Below, in pieces: positions 51,298 through 59,677 of a stretch of 64,000 nucleotides of DNA. The translations under genes were made by a program, and so were the position numbers. The notes under the pieces are model-generated. The model had not been told where the DNA came from. It saw only the letters and a program-made list of their open reading frames with translations, and made no database searches. The stretch is from Pseudomonas fildesensis. Lineage in GTDB: Bacteria; Pseudomonadota; Gammaproteobacteria; Pseudomonadales; Pseudomonadaceae. The stretch covers positions 1-64,000 of the forward strand of contig NZ_LFMW01000002.1 of NCBI RefSeq assembly GCF_001050345.1, given 5' to 3'. The stretch's first letter is position 1, and every line of letters starts with the position of its first letter.

Positions 51298-52508
51298 CAG
51301 ACGCGTGCGGCGGTCACGGCGGCCGAACCCCAGGTGGTCCTCCAACGACGCTTGACGCCGTACAGGCCGAACCAGGCGAGCACGCCCAGGCTGGCGAACA
51401 ACCACAAGGCCAGCTGGTAGCTGCCGGTGCTTTGTTTGATCGCGCCCATCCCTGCGGCCAGGGCGAAACCACCGATACCGCCGGCCATGCCGATCAGCCC
51501 GGTCATCACGCCGATCTCGCGACGAAAACGCTGGGGAACCAGTTGGAACACTGCGCCATTACCCGCGCCAAGGCCGAGCATGGTGCAGACGAAAAGTGCC
51601 AGTGCGGCGTAGGAATTTGGCAGGTTGAAACCCACTGCCGCGATGCTGACGGCCGCCACGCTGTACATGACCAGCAGGGTACGAATCCCGCCGAGCCGGT
51701 CAGCCAGGGCGCCGCCCAACGGCCGCATCAGGCTGCCACCAAACACGCAGGCAGCGGTGTAGTAACCTGCGGTCACCGGGCTCAGGCCGTATTGGTCATT
51801 GAAGTAGCCGGGCAGGGCGCTGGCCAGGCCGATGAAGCCGCCAAAGGTCACGCTGTAGAAGAACATGAACCACCAGCTGTCACGGTCGCCCAGGGCTTTG
51901 AAGTAGTCGGCCATGGATTTGGCTTTCGGGCGCTCGGGGGCATTACGCGCAAGCCAGGCGAAGACGATCAGGGTGAGGATCAACGGGATCAAGGCAAAAC
52001 CGAACACGTTGTTCCAGCCAAACGCGGCCGCCAGCACCGGCGCCAGCAAGGCCGCAAATACAGTACCGGAATTGCCGGCACCCGCGATGCCCATGGCCTT
52101 GCCCTGGTGTTCAGCCGGGTACCACTGCGACGCCAGGGGCAAAGCCACCGCGAAGGACGCACCGGCCATACCGAGGAACAGCCCCAGCAGCAACGCTTGC
52201 TCGTAGCTGTGAATACCCAGTTTCCAGGCACCGAACAACGCCACGATCACAATCACCTGGCCTATCAGCCCGGCGGTCTTGGGCGACAGCTTGTCGGCCA
52301 GCATGCCCATCAGAAAGCGCAGCACCGCGCCCGCCAGGATCGGCGTCGCCACCACCAGGCCACGTTGTTGGGTGGTCAGGTGCAGGTCGGCGGCAATCTG
52401 CACCGCCAAAGGGCCCAGCAGGTACCAGACCATAAAGCTCAGGTCGAAATACAGGAACGCGGCAAACAGGGTCGGGGTGTGCCCGGATTTCCAGAAGCTT
52501 GATTTCAT
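51297..52508 (-). CDS. nasA: Nitrate/nitrite MFS transporter NasA
   Basis: NasA (403 residues) has twelve membrane helices of the NarK/NasA major facilitator type. The nitrate-porter signature is visible in GNSGTVFAALLAPVLAAAFG and GLGAGNGAVFQLVPQRF. It imports nitrate for the assimilatory reductase. The ATG at 52508 gives MKSSFWKSGHTPTLFAAFLY. The gene lies behind its own sigma-54 promoter and hexaloop leader and is followed by the kinase gene. Confidence 0.95.
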   Translation of the reverse strand: MKSSFWKSGHTPTLFAAFLYFDLSFMVWYLLGPLAVQIAADLHLTTQQRGLVVATPILAGAVLRFLMGMLADKLSPKTAGLIGQVIVIVALFGAWKLGIHSYEQALLLGLFLGMAGASFAVALPLASQWYPAEHQGKAMGIAGAGNSGTVFAALLAPVLAAAFGWNNVFGFALIPLILTLIVFAWLARNAPERPKAKSMADYFKALGDRDSWWFMFFYSVTFGGFIGLASALPGYFNDQYGLSPVTAGYYTAACVFGGSLMRPLGGALADRLGGIRTLLVMYSVAAVSIAAVGFNLPNSYAALALFVCTMLGLGAGNGAVFQLVPQRFRREIGVMTGLIGMAGGIGGFALAAGMGAIKQSTGSYQLALWLFASLGVLAWFGLYGVKRRWRTTWGSAAVTAARV

Positions 52509-52605
52509 CACGCACCTCAACGGTTGGGAGTCTTGTAAGAAGGCCTGGTGATGGAACAGCCGGCTAGGGCCGCCCCACCGACCCCGTGCAACTGGGGCCA
52601 AAACG

Positions 52606-52687
52606 AAAAAACGCCGCCACCGGGTTCGCGAGGGCAAACCGGGTGTGCGACGTCTTTGTCGTGGAGGGGCAACCGCCGTTGGTTACC
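52606..52687 (-). promoter_or_regulatory. NasT/ANTAR leader and attenuator of nasA
   Basis: On the minus strand the first hairpin is GGTAACC-AACGGC-GGTTGCC (52687-52668). The second is CGAC-AAAGAC-GTCG (52661-52648), which overlaps the start of a long imperfect terminator stem (ACGTCGC... pairing with ...GGCGGCGT, 52653-52611) followed by TTTTTTCG. Both hexaloops show A1 and G4. The overlap of hairpin 2 with the terminator makes the two mutually exclusive, the usual antitermination logic. Confidence 0.8.
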
Positions 52688-52702
52688 TGTGATGATTCAT
52701 TA

Positions 52703-52718
52703 GCAAGAGCTGAGCCAA
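52703..52718 (-). promoter_or_regulatory. Sigma-54 promoter of nasA
   Basis: The minus strand reads TTGGCTCAGCTCTTGC, with GG and GC 10 bases apart and TTGC at -12. It is 16 bp before the first hexaloop hairpin, so the transcript would begin right at the leader. Confidence 0.75.
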
Positions 52719-52735
52719 CACGCACCTTCTTGATC

Positions 52736-52848
52736 CTTCCCACGCTCTGCGTGGGAATGTCTCCCGTGATGCTCCGTGTCACCTGCGGCGGATGGCGGGA
52801 CGCAGAGCGTCCCAGACGGCATTCCCACGCGGGAGCGTGGGAACGATC
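52736..52848. repeat. TTCCCACGCTCTGC-type dispersed repeat, second copy
   Basis: CTTCCCACGCTCTGCGTGGG at the left end faces ATTCCCACGC...GCGTGGGAACGATC at the right, with GACGCAGAGCGTC between them. It is the same unit as 14748-14851. It lies between nasT and the nasA promoter. Confidence 0.75.
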
Positions 52849-52852
52849 AAGA

Positions 52853-53428
52853 TCAGCCTAGGAGCTCACTCATGGCGATAATCTGCTCCGCCACCTGGAT
52901 CAGTTTCTGCTGACGGCTCATGGCCTGGCGGCGCATCAGGGTGTAGGCCTCTTCTTCATTGCAGTCCTTCATTTTCATCAGCATGCCCTTGGCCAGCTCG
53001 ATGCGCTTGCGTTCCGCCAGCTGCTGGTCGCGGGCGTGCAGCTGGGCGCGCAGGGCCTGGTCGCTTTCGAAACGGGCCATGGCCACGTCGAGGATCGGTT
53101 GCAGGCGCTGGGCCTGGATGCCTTCGACTATGTAGGCGCTGACGCCGGACTTGATCGCCTGACGCATCACGTTCGGGTCGTGCTCGTCGGTAAACATCAC
53201 GATCGGCCGCGGCTGGTCGCGGCTGACCAGCACCACTTGTTCCATCACATCGCGGCCGGGTGACTCGGTATCGATCAGGATCACGTCCGGGCGCACTGTT
53301 TCGACGCGCGCGGGCAGGTCTATGGTCAGGCCGGACTCATCAATCACCTCGAACCCAGCCTCGATCAGTGCCGTCTTGAGACGACCGACCTTGCGCGGTG
53401 TGTCGTTGATCAACAGGATTCGCAACAT
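52853..53428 (-). CDS. nasT: ANTAR-type antiterminator NasT
   Basis: NasT (191 residues) has a receiver-like domain (about 1-120: ILLINDTPRKVGRLKTALIE, with the acceptor Asp in ILIDTESPGRD) and a C-terminal ANTAR domain (about 130-190: LAERKRIELAKGMLMKMKDC). NasT binds the two-hexaloop leader RNAs of nitrate genes and prevents termination. NasS holds it inactive until nitrate or nitrite is bound. The ATG at 53428 follows the nasS stop by 13 bp, so both are one operon. Confidence 0.95.
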   Translation of the reverse strand: MLRILLINDTPRKVGRLKTALIEAGFEVIDESGLTIDLPARVETVRPDVILIDTESPGRDVMEQVVLVSRDQPRPIVMFTDEHDPNVMRQAIKSGVSAYIVEGIQAQRLQPILDVAMARFESDQALRAQLHARDQQLAERKRIELAKGMLMKMKDCNEEEAYTLMRRQAMSRQQKLIQVAEQIIAMSELLG

Positions 53429-53441
53429 ATCAGTCCTCCTG

Positions 53442-54668
53442 TCAGCGCAGGGCTTGGCGGTCGGCGTGATCCGCCATGGCATGGAGGCGGAAGCTGCGGG
53501 CGTAGCCGGCGGGGTCGGCGCCGTCCCAGACTTTGCCGTCGATCAACTGGCTAGTGCGCATGTCTTGCTCTCTGGCTGCGATGCCCAATGCATCGGCGGC
53601 CTGGCGATAGAGCGTCAGTTGCTGCACCTGGCGAGCAACGCCCAGGTAGTCTGGATCATCGCGCAGCAGGCCCCAGCGTCGGAATTGGGTCATGAACCAC
53701 ATGCCGTCGGAGAGGTAGGGCAGGTTCACCTCGCCATCGGCAAAAAAGCGCAGCGCATGGGGATCTTGCCACTGGTTGCCGAGGCCGTCTTCATAGTGGC
53801 CGAGCAGACGCGGTTCGATGCAGTCGAGCGGGGCATCGAGGTATTCGCGCGCACTGAGCAACTGTGCGGTGGAGCGGCGGTTTGCGGTGCTTTCTTCAAT
53901 AAAGCGACTGGCTTCGAGGATTGCCATCACCAGCACGCGAGCGGTGTTGGGGTACTGGTCGACAAAGGCCTGGGTGCAGCCGAGAACCTTTTCCGGATGA
54001 TTCGGCCAGATCGCCTGTGTGGTCGCCAGGGTGAAGCCCTGGTTTTGCTTCACCGCGCTGGCGGACCAGGGTTCGCCGACACAGAAACCGTCGATACGCC
54101 CGGCTTGCAAGTGCGCCACCATCTGCGGTGGGGGTACCACCACACTGTTCACATCCTCCAAAGGATGGATGCCCTGGCTGGCCAGCCAGTAATACAGCCA
54201 CATCGCGTGGGTCCCCGTAGGAAACGTCTGGGCGAAGGTCAGTTTTGTTCGGCTTTGGTGCACGTGACGATCCAATGCCTCAGGAGTGACCACCTCTTGC
54301 TGTTGCAAGCCGTGTGACAGGTTGATGCTCTGGCCGTTCTGGTTCAGGCCCATCAGTACCGCCATGTCGGTAGGCGCCACACCGCCAATACCCAGGTGCA
54401 CGGCGTAGATCAGCCCATACAGGCTATGGGCGGCATCCAGTTCACCGCTCACCAGTTTGTCGCGCAGGTTGGCCCATGACGATTGGCGCTTGAGGTTCAG
54501 CGTCAGCCCGTAGGGTTGGGCGAAACCCTGGGTGGCCGCAACCACCAATGAGGCGCAATCGCTCAGGGCCATGAAGCCGAGGTCGAGGCTGCTCTTTTCC
54601 GGGGCGTCACTGCCGTTGACCCAGGCCAGCGGGTCTTTTATCGGGCTGTTGCCGACCGAATCGTTCAT
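53442..54668 (-). CDS. nasS: Nitrate/nitrite sensor NasS
   Basis: NasS (408 residues) is a cytoplasmic relative of the NrtA/ABC substrate-binding proteins. It has no signal peptide. It reads DLGFMALSDCASLVVAATQG near the start, GIGGVAPTDMAVLMGLNQNG, and the ligand region QAGRIDGFCVGEPWSASAVK. It binds nitrate or nitrite and releases NasT. The gene sits behind a third sigma-54 promoter and hexaloop leader, so the sensor-antiterminator operon would itself be subject to NasT control (autoregulation). Confidence 0.94.
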   Translation of the reverse strand: MNDSVGNSPIKDPLAWVNGSDAPEKSSLDLGFMALSDCASLVVAATQGFAQPYGLTLNLKRQSSWANLRDKLVSGELDAAHSLYGLIYAVHLGIGGVAPTDMAVLMGLNQNGQSINLSHGLQQQEVVTPEALDRHVHQSRTKLTFAQTFPTGTHAMWLYYWLASQGIHPLEDVNSVVVPPPQMVAHLQAGRIDGFCVGEPWSASAVKQNQGFTLATTQAIWPNHPEKVLGCTQAFVDQYPNTARVLVMAILEASRFIEESTANRRSTAQLLSAREYLDAPLDCIEPRLLGHYEDGLGNQWQDPHALRFFADGEVNLPYLSDGMWFMTQFRRWGLLRDDPDYLGVARQVQQLTLYRQAADALGIAAREQDMRTSQLIDGKVWDGADPAGYARSFRLHAMADHADRQALR

Positions 54669-54688
54669 CAGTTCTTACCTTTTCGTTC

Positions 54689-54776
54689 AAAAAAAAGCGT
54701 CGTTCCCTCAGATGGCGATGTAAGCCATTGCAGGTAACGACGCCTTTGTCTGTAGGCCCGCACCGTCGTTGGCACG
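54689..54776 (-). promoter_or_regulatory. NasT/ANTAR leader and attenuator of nasS-nasT
   Basis: On the minus strand the first hairpin CGTGCC-AACGAC-GGTGCG (54776-54759) is followed by GAC-AAAGGC-GTC (54750-54739). The latter overlaps the left arm of the terminator GCGTCGTT (54743-54736) / AACGACGC (54704-54697), which ends in T8. Hexaloops AACGAC and AAAGGC fit A1 and G4. The stems are weaker than in the nirB and nasA leaders. Confidence 0.75.
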
Positions 54777-54795
54777 CGCTCTGTTACAGAGTGCG

Positions 54796-54812
54796 TAGCA
54801 AGGCACATGCCA
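54796..54812 (-). promoter_or_regulatory. Sigma-54 promoter of nasS-nasT
   Basis: The minus strand reads TGGCATGTGCCTTGCTA, with GG and GC 10 bases apart. It is about 20 bp before the first hexaloop hairpin. Together with the two others it makes the sensor operon nitrogen-regulated. Confidence 0.75.
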
Positions 54813-54876
54813 CGGGCCGACAGGCGCAGTACGCCGTCAACTTTCCATCAAGATTGAAACTCCGCAGGCTTTCAGT

Positions 54877-56412
54877 ATGGCCGCTTCTTTACGCCAGACC
54901 GCCCAGGAAACCCTACCGGTGTACGCCGAATCCTCCACAATCCCGACTGTTCACTGGCTTTGCCGGTGGCTGCTGTGCGCCGTGCTGATGTTGGGTTGCG
55001 CGTCTGCCTGGGGTGAGGCCTACCAGGCGCAGGATGAAAGCCTTCACACGTTTTTTACCGCGTTGTCGGTGCCCTTCGGCTTGCCCATCGTTGTCAGTCG
55101 GGCGGCAGCCCGCCAACGTATCACCGGGACCTATGATTTTGGCTCGGCGCAGCAGGTCCTGGAGGCGGTTGCTCAGCAGCAGGGGCTGATTTGGCACAGC
55201 GACGGGCAAGTGCTCTACCTGTATGAAGCCGGTGAAGCGAAAAGCTCGGCGGTGGCGCTGCGGCATATTTCCGTCGACAGGTTGCGCGGGCTCATGCGTC
55301 GTGCTGGGCTGGATGACTCACGATACCCCCTGCGAGAGAGCGGGAGGCGGACATTATATGTGGAAGGGCCACCGAACTATGTCGACCAGGTGTTGCGGCT
55401 GGCGCAACTACTGGATCGGCAGCGGGCCGATTTGCGCTTGGGTGCACAGACATTCGGTGTGGTGCAGGTGTTCAACACGCACGTGGCTGATCGTCAGTAC
55501 ACCATGGGGGATGACACGGTCAATGTGCCGGGGTTGGCGTCGATGATCGAAAGCGTACTCCGCAACGAACGCAGCAATACCGCACAACGACCGGCCAGCT
55601 TGCTGGCTGATGAGAGCCTTTCGGTGATTGCCTATCCGGATACCAACAGCCTGCTGATCAAAGCCAAGCCTGCCCAGGTGAGATTTATCGAGCAACTCGT
55701 CGCAGAGCTGGATATGCCCAAGCGCGCGATCGAAGTGTCGCTCTGGCTCATCGATGTGGACAGCAAGGAACTCAAGAAAATGGACATGGGCTGGATTGAC
55801 GAGGCCAACACCTCGGCCTCGGCGACGCGCGTGCTGGAGCCGTTGGAAGATAACCGTCTCATGGCGCTGATCAATAAGCTGGAACGTCGGCGGCGGGCCA
55901 GGGTGGTGACACTGCCTGTGATTCTTGCCCAGGAAAATGTGCCGGCTGTGTTTCAGGACAACCAGACCTTTTACCTGCCAAGGCCTGGAGAAGACAGTGG
56001 CGATTGGCAACCCGTGCGGTATGGCACTCAGGTCAGTGTGTTGCCACGATTCGCCCACGGGAATGAAATCGAGATGCAGCTGACCGTCGAGGATGGTCAG
56101 CAGTTGGGCAAGGGCGGCAATCGTAAGCAGTCGTCCGTGGTCGCAAGTGTGGGCATCAGCACGGTGATTCGTGTGCCTCAGGGGCGGCGCCTGTGGGTGG
56201 GGGGCTTCCAGCGTGATACTGAGGCCTCGGCACGCGGCACGATGGCGGGCCGCAATGGCGAGGTGCGTCTGTTTGTGATCCAGGCCCGAGCGGTGGATAA
56301 CGAGCCGAAGGTCCTCAGCGGCGCTGTAGGGCCGCCGCCTTTGACTCAAACTCAATACGAGCGGGTACAACGTGCGTTTGTGCGTCCGATTGAGGCGTCT
56401 AACAGTGAATAA
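54877..56412 (+). CDS. sctC: Type III secretion secretin (SctC/InvG-like)
   Basis: This 511-residue protein is a secretin of the EscC/YscC/InvG family. Residues 29-48 are a signal (RWLLCAVLMLGCASAWGEA). Then come an N0 domain with QDESLHTFFTALSVPFGLPI, an N1/N3 region with YVEGPPNYVDQVLRLAQLLD and KAKPAQVRFIEQLVAELDMP, and the secretin core ending RLWVGGFQRDTEASARG. The core looks complete. It forms the outer-membrane ring of a type III secretion system, yet no such system is present around it. It is followed by three more genes of SPI-1 character. The start is uncertain because the ribosome binding site is weak. Confidence 0.85.
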   Translation: MAASLRQTAQETLPVYAESSTIPTVHWLCRWLLCAVLMLGCASAWGEAYQAQDESLHTFFTALSVPFGLPIVVSRAAARQRITGTYDFGSAQQVLEAVAQQQGLIWHSDGQVLYLYEAGEAKSSAVALRHISVDRLRGLMRRAGLDDSRYPLRESGRRTLYVEGPPNYVDQVLRLAQLLDRQRADLRLGAQTFGVVQVFNTHVADRQYTMGDDTVNVPGLASMIESVLRNERSNTAQRPASLLADESLSVIAYPDTNSLLIKAKPAQVRFIEQLVAELDMPKRAIEVSLWLIDVDSKELKKMDMGWIDEANTSASATRVLEPLEDNRLMALINKLERRRRARVVTLPVILAQENVPAVFQDNQTFYLPRPGEDSGDWQPVRYGTQVSVLPRFAHGNEIEMQLTVEDGQQLGKGGNRKQSSVVASVGISTVIRVPQGRRLWVGGFQRDTEASARGTMAGRNGEVRLFVIQARAVDNEPKVLSGAVGPPPLTQTQYERVQRAFVRPIEASNSE

Positions 56413-56423
56413 GGCACGTGCTC

Positions 56424-56639
56424 ATGCATCTGGAAATCCTGCTACAGGAGCGGTTGGTCGGTCGCAGGCAGCTGTCGGCGTTTGTGCCGGGCAAGATATT
56501 ACCCCTGGCGCCCGCGGCCAGCGACTGCGTGGAGATCCGGGTCAACGGCAAGCTGCTGGCGCTGGGAGAACTGGTGCAATTGGAGGATCGATTGGGAGTT
56601 GAGTTGCATGAGGTTTATCTCGACGGCGTGCCTCAGTAA
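56424..56639 (+). CDS. SpoA-domain protein, C-terminal SctQ/FliN-like
   Basis: The 71-residue product is a single SpoA (C-ring) domain: MHLEILLQERLVGRRQLSAF, then ILPLAPAASDCVEIRVNGKL, LALGELVQLEDRLGVELHEV. SPI-1 and flagellar C-rings use such domains in SctQ or FliN. Full SctQ has about 300 residues, so this is either a C-terminal internal product in its own right or a reduced gene. AAGG nine bases before ATG 56424 supports translation. It follows sctC by 11 bp. Confidence 0.75.
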   Translation: MHLEILLQERLVGRRQLSAFVPGKILPLAPAASDCVEIRVNGKLLALGELVQLEDRLGVELHEVYLDGVPQ

Positions 56640-56805
56640 TGGGTAATGACGAAGCGTCTTACATGCGGCTTCCAAATAACCTCGGATGTATGGGTTTTTC
56701 CCTAGGGTGGCCTCGTGTGCCGATTTCTATAGTCACGACGTTGGCGGGCTAGCCGGTATAGGAAATAAGGACCTTTAATGTCAGTAGTTGGATGCAGAGG
56801 TGTGT

Positions 56806-57198
56806 ATGACCGTCCTGAGTGATCGATCGACGACGGCCACCCTTGTCTTTGCGCGTTGGACCCTGCATGGCCATGGCCAGTTGACCGGCGATGGCGTTGA
56901 TATTCAGTTGCCGCCCAAGGAATGGCATGTCCTGCGGCTGCTGCTGGTATCCAGCGGCGCATTGATGACCAAGGATCAACTGCTGGAGCTGGCGTGGCCC
57001 CATGGGGAGGTCGCGGAGGAGTCTCTGACCCGCTGCATTTATTCACTGCGCAAGCACCTGAAGGCGGACAAGGGGTTTATCAAGACGATCTATGGTCAGG
57101 GCTATCGTTTCACCTGTTCGGTGAGTGTCGTGGGACATGAACAGCGGCGAGCCATGGGGCGCGTTTGTTCAGCCTGCGGCCAGGTAAGTCATGGGTAA
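56806..57198 (+). CDS. HilA-like winged-helix regulator
   Basis: The 130-residue protein carries an OmpR/PhoB-type winged helix (about 15-105): FARWTLHGHGQLTGDGVDIQ, LPPKEWHVLRLLLVSSGALM, WPHGEVAEESLTRCIYSLRK and FIKTIYGQGYRFTCSV. In HilA of SPI-1 this domain is at the N-terminus and the TPR domain is at the C-terminus; the TPR part is missing here. The end ([12 protein letters not shown]) carries a Cys pair. It has an AGAGG ribosome binding site and overlaps the lytic transglycosylase start by 8 nt. Confidence 0.75.
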   Translation: MTVLSDRSTTATLVFARWTLHGHGQLTGDGVDIQLPPKEWHVLRLLLVSSGALMTKDQLLELAWPHGEVAEESLTRCIYSLRKHLKADKGFIKTIYGQGYRFTCSVSVVGHEQRRAMGRVCSACGQVSHG

Positions 57199-57652
57199 GC
57201 CCTGGGGTATATGCCTGTTGCTGACTGCACTGGCGTGGAGCCACGAGGCAAGGGCTTACTGCTGGGATGAGACGGCTGCTCGTTACGATATCGAACCTGA
57301 GTTACTGCAGGCCATTGCTGCGGTGGAGTCGGGTTACCGTGCGGAAGCGATGAACTACAGCAATCGCAATGGCACCCGCGATATCGGTTTGATGCAGATC
57401 AACAGCATTCATTTGCCGCGCCTGCTCAAGCAAGGCATAACCGAGGAGCGCCTGTTGAGTGAGCCGTGCCTGTCGGTAGAGGTGGGGGCCTCGATTCTCG
57501 CCGAGTTTATCCAGCGCTTCGGCTACAACTGGACGGCGGTGGGCTCCTACAACGTCGGCGCGAGCCCGGGCCCGGAGCGTGAGGCGCTACGCATGCAGTA
57601 CGCGCAGAAAATCTGGGCGCGCTACGAGGCGTTGGTGGCGCAGCGCTATTAA
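57191..57652 (+). CDS. IagB/IpgF-like lytic transglycosylase
   Basis: The 153-residue protein has a signal peptide ([20 protein letters not shown], cut near ARA) and an SLT domain with the catalytic Glu in [28 protein letters not shown] and [13 protein letters not shown]. IagB and IpgF cut peptidoglycan for type III needle passage. It overlaps the regulator gene by 8 nt and closes the four-gene remnant. The nearest plausible role is with the secretin; alone, it could be a general murein enzyme. Confidence 0.87.
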   Translation: MGKPWGICLLLTALAWSHEARAYCWDETAARYDIEPELLQAIAAVESGYRAEAMNYSNRNGTRDIGLMQINSIHLPRLLKQGITEERLLSEPCLSVEVGASILAEFIQRFGYNWTAVGSYNVGASPGPEREALRMQYAQKIWARYEALVAQRY

Positions 57653-57738
57653 GGATTGGGCGGCACGCCTCGCGTGCGGCCTGTCACCCCGGCTATAATC
57701 GCCGTCACCTTTCGTCGCCATCCGAGTCTAGCCCGCCC

Positions 57739-58758
57739 ATGTATACCCTGGCCCGCCAGCTGTTGTTCAAACTCTCCCCGGAAACCTCCCACGATCTGTC
57801 CCTGGACCTGATCGGTGCCGGTGGCCGCCTGGGGCTCAATGGCCTGGTATGCAAGGCTCCGGCGAAGATGCCGGTATCGGTGATGGGGCTGGAGTTCCCT
57901 AACCCGGTCGGGCTGGCTGCCGGCCTGGACAAGAACGGTGCGGCCATTGATGGGTTTGCGCAGTTGGGTTTCGGCTTTGTCGAAATCGGCACGGTGACCC
58001 CACGGCCGCAGCCGGGCAACCCCAAGCCACGGATCTTCCGCCTGCCGGAAGCCGAGGCGATCATCAATCGCATGGGCTTTAACAACCTGGGCGTCGATCA
58101 CCTGCTGGCCCGGGTTCAGGCGGCGAAGTTCAAGGGCATCCTGGGCATCAATATCGGCAAGAACTTCGACACGCCAGTGGAGCGTGCGGTGGACGACTAC
58201 CTGATCTGCCTGGAAAAGGTCTACGCCCACGCCAGCTACGTCACCGTCAACGTCAGCTCACCCAACACCCCGGGCCTGCGCAGTCTGCAGTTCGGCGATT
58301 CCCTCAAGCAATTGCTTGAAGCCTTGCGCCAGCGCCAGGAAGACCTGGCCGTACGCCATGGCAAGCGTGTGCCGTTGGCTATCAAGATTGCGCCGGACAT
58401 GAGCGATGAAGAGACCGTTCTGGTGGCCCAGGCCCTGGTGGATTCGGGGATGGACGCGGTGATTGCCACCAACACCACCCTCAGCCGGGTTGGCGTTGAA
58501 GGGTTGGCCCATGGTGATGAAACTGGCGGCCTGTCGGGCGCGCCGGTACGGGACAAGAGCACCCATATCGTCAAGGTGCTGGCGGCCGAGTTGGCGGGGC
58601 GTTTGCCGATCATTGCGGTGGGCGGTATCACCGAAGGCAAGCACGCGGCCGAGAAGATCGCCGCCGGCGCGAGCCTGGTGCAGTTGTATTCCGGCTTCAT
58701 CTACAAGGGGCCGGCGCTGATTCGCCAGTCGGTGGATGCCATTGCTGCATTGCGCTGA
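57739..58758 (+). CDS. pyrD: Dihydroorotate dehydrogenase PyrD (class 2)
   Basis: PyrD (339 residues) oxidises dihydroorotate to orotate in pyrimidine synthesis, passing electrons to quinones. It starts [20 protein letters not shown], the class 2 membrane-associating helix. It has [20 protein letters not shown], the catalytic Ser in [14 protein letters not shown], the FMN Lys in [12 protein letters not shown], and the phosphate-binding [20 protein letters not shown]. It is monocistronic. Confidence 0.97.
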   Translation: MYTLARQLLFKLSPETSHDLSLDLIGAGGRLGLNGLVCKAPAKMPVSVMGLEFPNPVGLAAGLDKNGAAIDGFAQLGFGFVEIGTVTPRPQPGNPKPRIFRLPEAEAIINRMGFNNLGVDHLLARVQAAKFKGILGINIGKNFDTPVERAVDDYLICLEKVYAHASYVTVNVSSPNTPGLRSLQFGDSLKQLLEALRQRQEDLAVRHGKRVPLAIKIAPDMSDEETVLVAQALVDSGMDAVIATNTTLSRVGVEGLAHGDETGGLSGAPVRDKSTHIVKVLAAELAGRLPIIAVGGITEGKHAAEKIAAGASLVQLYSGFIYKGPALIRQSVDAIAALR

Positions 58759-58814
58759 CAGCTGGACGCGGAGCGTCCGGGGCGGCATTACCACGCAGGG
58801 CACAGGAACGATCT
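58757..58814. repeat. Decayed copy of the TTCCCACGCTCTGC-type repeat
   Basis: GGACGCGGAGCGTCC, GCGGCATTACCACGCAGGGC and GGAACGATC match the right-hand half of the units at 14748-14851 and 52736-52848 with several substitutions. It lies directly after pyrD. Confidence 0.5.
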
Positions 58815-58820
58815 CCCAAT

Positions 58821-58845
58821 AAAAAGGGCTCCTCAAAAGGAGCCC
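58821..58845 (-). terminator. rmf terminator
   Basis: GGGCTCCT (58826-58833) and AGGAGCCC (58838-58845) form an 8-bp stem with a 4-nt loop. On the minus strand it is followed by TTTTT, so it terminates rmf transcription. Confidence 0.9.
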
Positions 58846-58930
58846 CTGGGCCGAAGCCCGCCGCCTGGATAGGGCGTGCGTGGTTAAGTCATTGCCTATT
58901 CGTGCTGGTGTCGGAATTAAATGCCCTTGA

Positions 58931-59146
58931 TTAGCCGACGGCGTGAAGTTCGTTGAGTCTGTGGATGCCCGCAGTGCCTGTCATACCGTCCCAGTTGTCG
59001 CCGCGTCCTTCTCGCCAGCCGTTAATCCAGGCTTGGCGTACCGACGGTAGAGTAAATGGGCAAAGCTCACGGGATTTGCCATGAACGCCATATTGATATC
59101 CGCGTAAAAATGCTCTTTCCAACGGATCACGCTTAAGTCTTCTCAT
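58931..59146 (-). CDS. rmf: Ribosome modulation factor Rmf
   Basis: Rmf (71 residues) dimerises 70S ribosomes into inactive 100S particles in stationary phase. The sequence MRRLKRDPLERAFLRGYQYG and VRQAWINGWREGRGDNWDGM is the typical Rmf pattern. It is basic and highly expressed under starvation. The gene stands alone next to pyrD, which is usual in Pseudomonas, and ends at a hairpin terminator. The leader is long and structured. Confidence 0.95.
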   Translation of the reverse strand: MRRLKRDPLERAFLRGYQYGVHGKSRELCPFTLPSVRQAWINGWREGRGDNWDGMTGTAGIHRLNELHAVG

Positions 59147-59186
59147 AGGGTGTTTCCCTCACTTGTTGACTGTCTTGATATCCTTC

Positions 59187-59279
59187 GGCCTCGTCTGAGG
59201 TCGGGCAGAGTTTTTCTGCCGTTGGTGGGCTCGCTGCCGGCGTGGCGAGCCGATGTGTTGGCGTCGTTACGGCGCCAAC
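59187..59279 (-). ncRNA. Chain of hairpins in the rmf leader
   Basis: Read in the minus direction: CGCCAAC/GTTGGCG arms (59257-59263 and 59273-59279), GGCTCGC/GCGAGCC arms (59229-59252), GGCAGA/TCTGCC with a short loop (59204-59220) and GGCCTC/GAGGTC (59187-59202). The four hairpins lie one after another within 93 bases, starting about 40 bases before the ATG. They suggest that rmf mRNA stability or translation is controlled. They are not a known riboswitch class. Confidence 0.5.
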
Positions 59280-59677
59280 CTGTGTTGAGTTCTAACCAAT
59301 AGGTCACATGGATTCAATGATCGTTTTGTCATAAGCACGTAACGATAACGATGCTATAGCCATAAGCTGGGCTGGCTTTTCGCCCCATTTACTGAGCAAA
59401 GCCAGCTATGATGTGCCCTGCAAAGAGGATGGGTTTAATCCTTTAGTGAGAATGCCGGCCTTTTGCAGTCGGTTATTATTCGACGAAGGGTCGGAATATT
59501 TCTTTTTGTTGCATCAAATTATCTATCTGCCCCGTCAATCACGGCCCAAAGGCCCGACAGGCGGGGTGGGACGGCACATTCGTGCCACGCGGGCACTCTT
59601 CAAGAAAAGTGCTTGATTGAAAACCGAGCCGGCGATGCGTCGCCCGTTCATTTATTGCTGAAAAGCCTGGATTGCCC
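59280..59677. other. Intergenic region between rmf and rlmKL
   Basis: No gene is recognised in this 398-bp stretch. It should hold the rmf promoter on the left and the rlmKL promoter on the right. A 9-bp inverted repeat, GCTGGCTTT (59371-59379) and AAAGCCAGC (59398-59406), lies in the middle. A 67-codon ORF at 59413 has no family features. Confidence 0.5.

Noticed and set aside
59413..59616. 67-codon ORF between rmf and rlmKL
   Set aside because: Lacks a ribosome binding site and homologous features; the stretch is more likely promoter and leader DNA.
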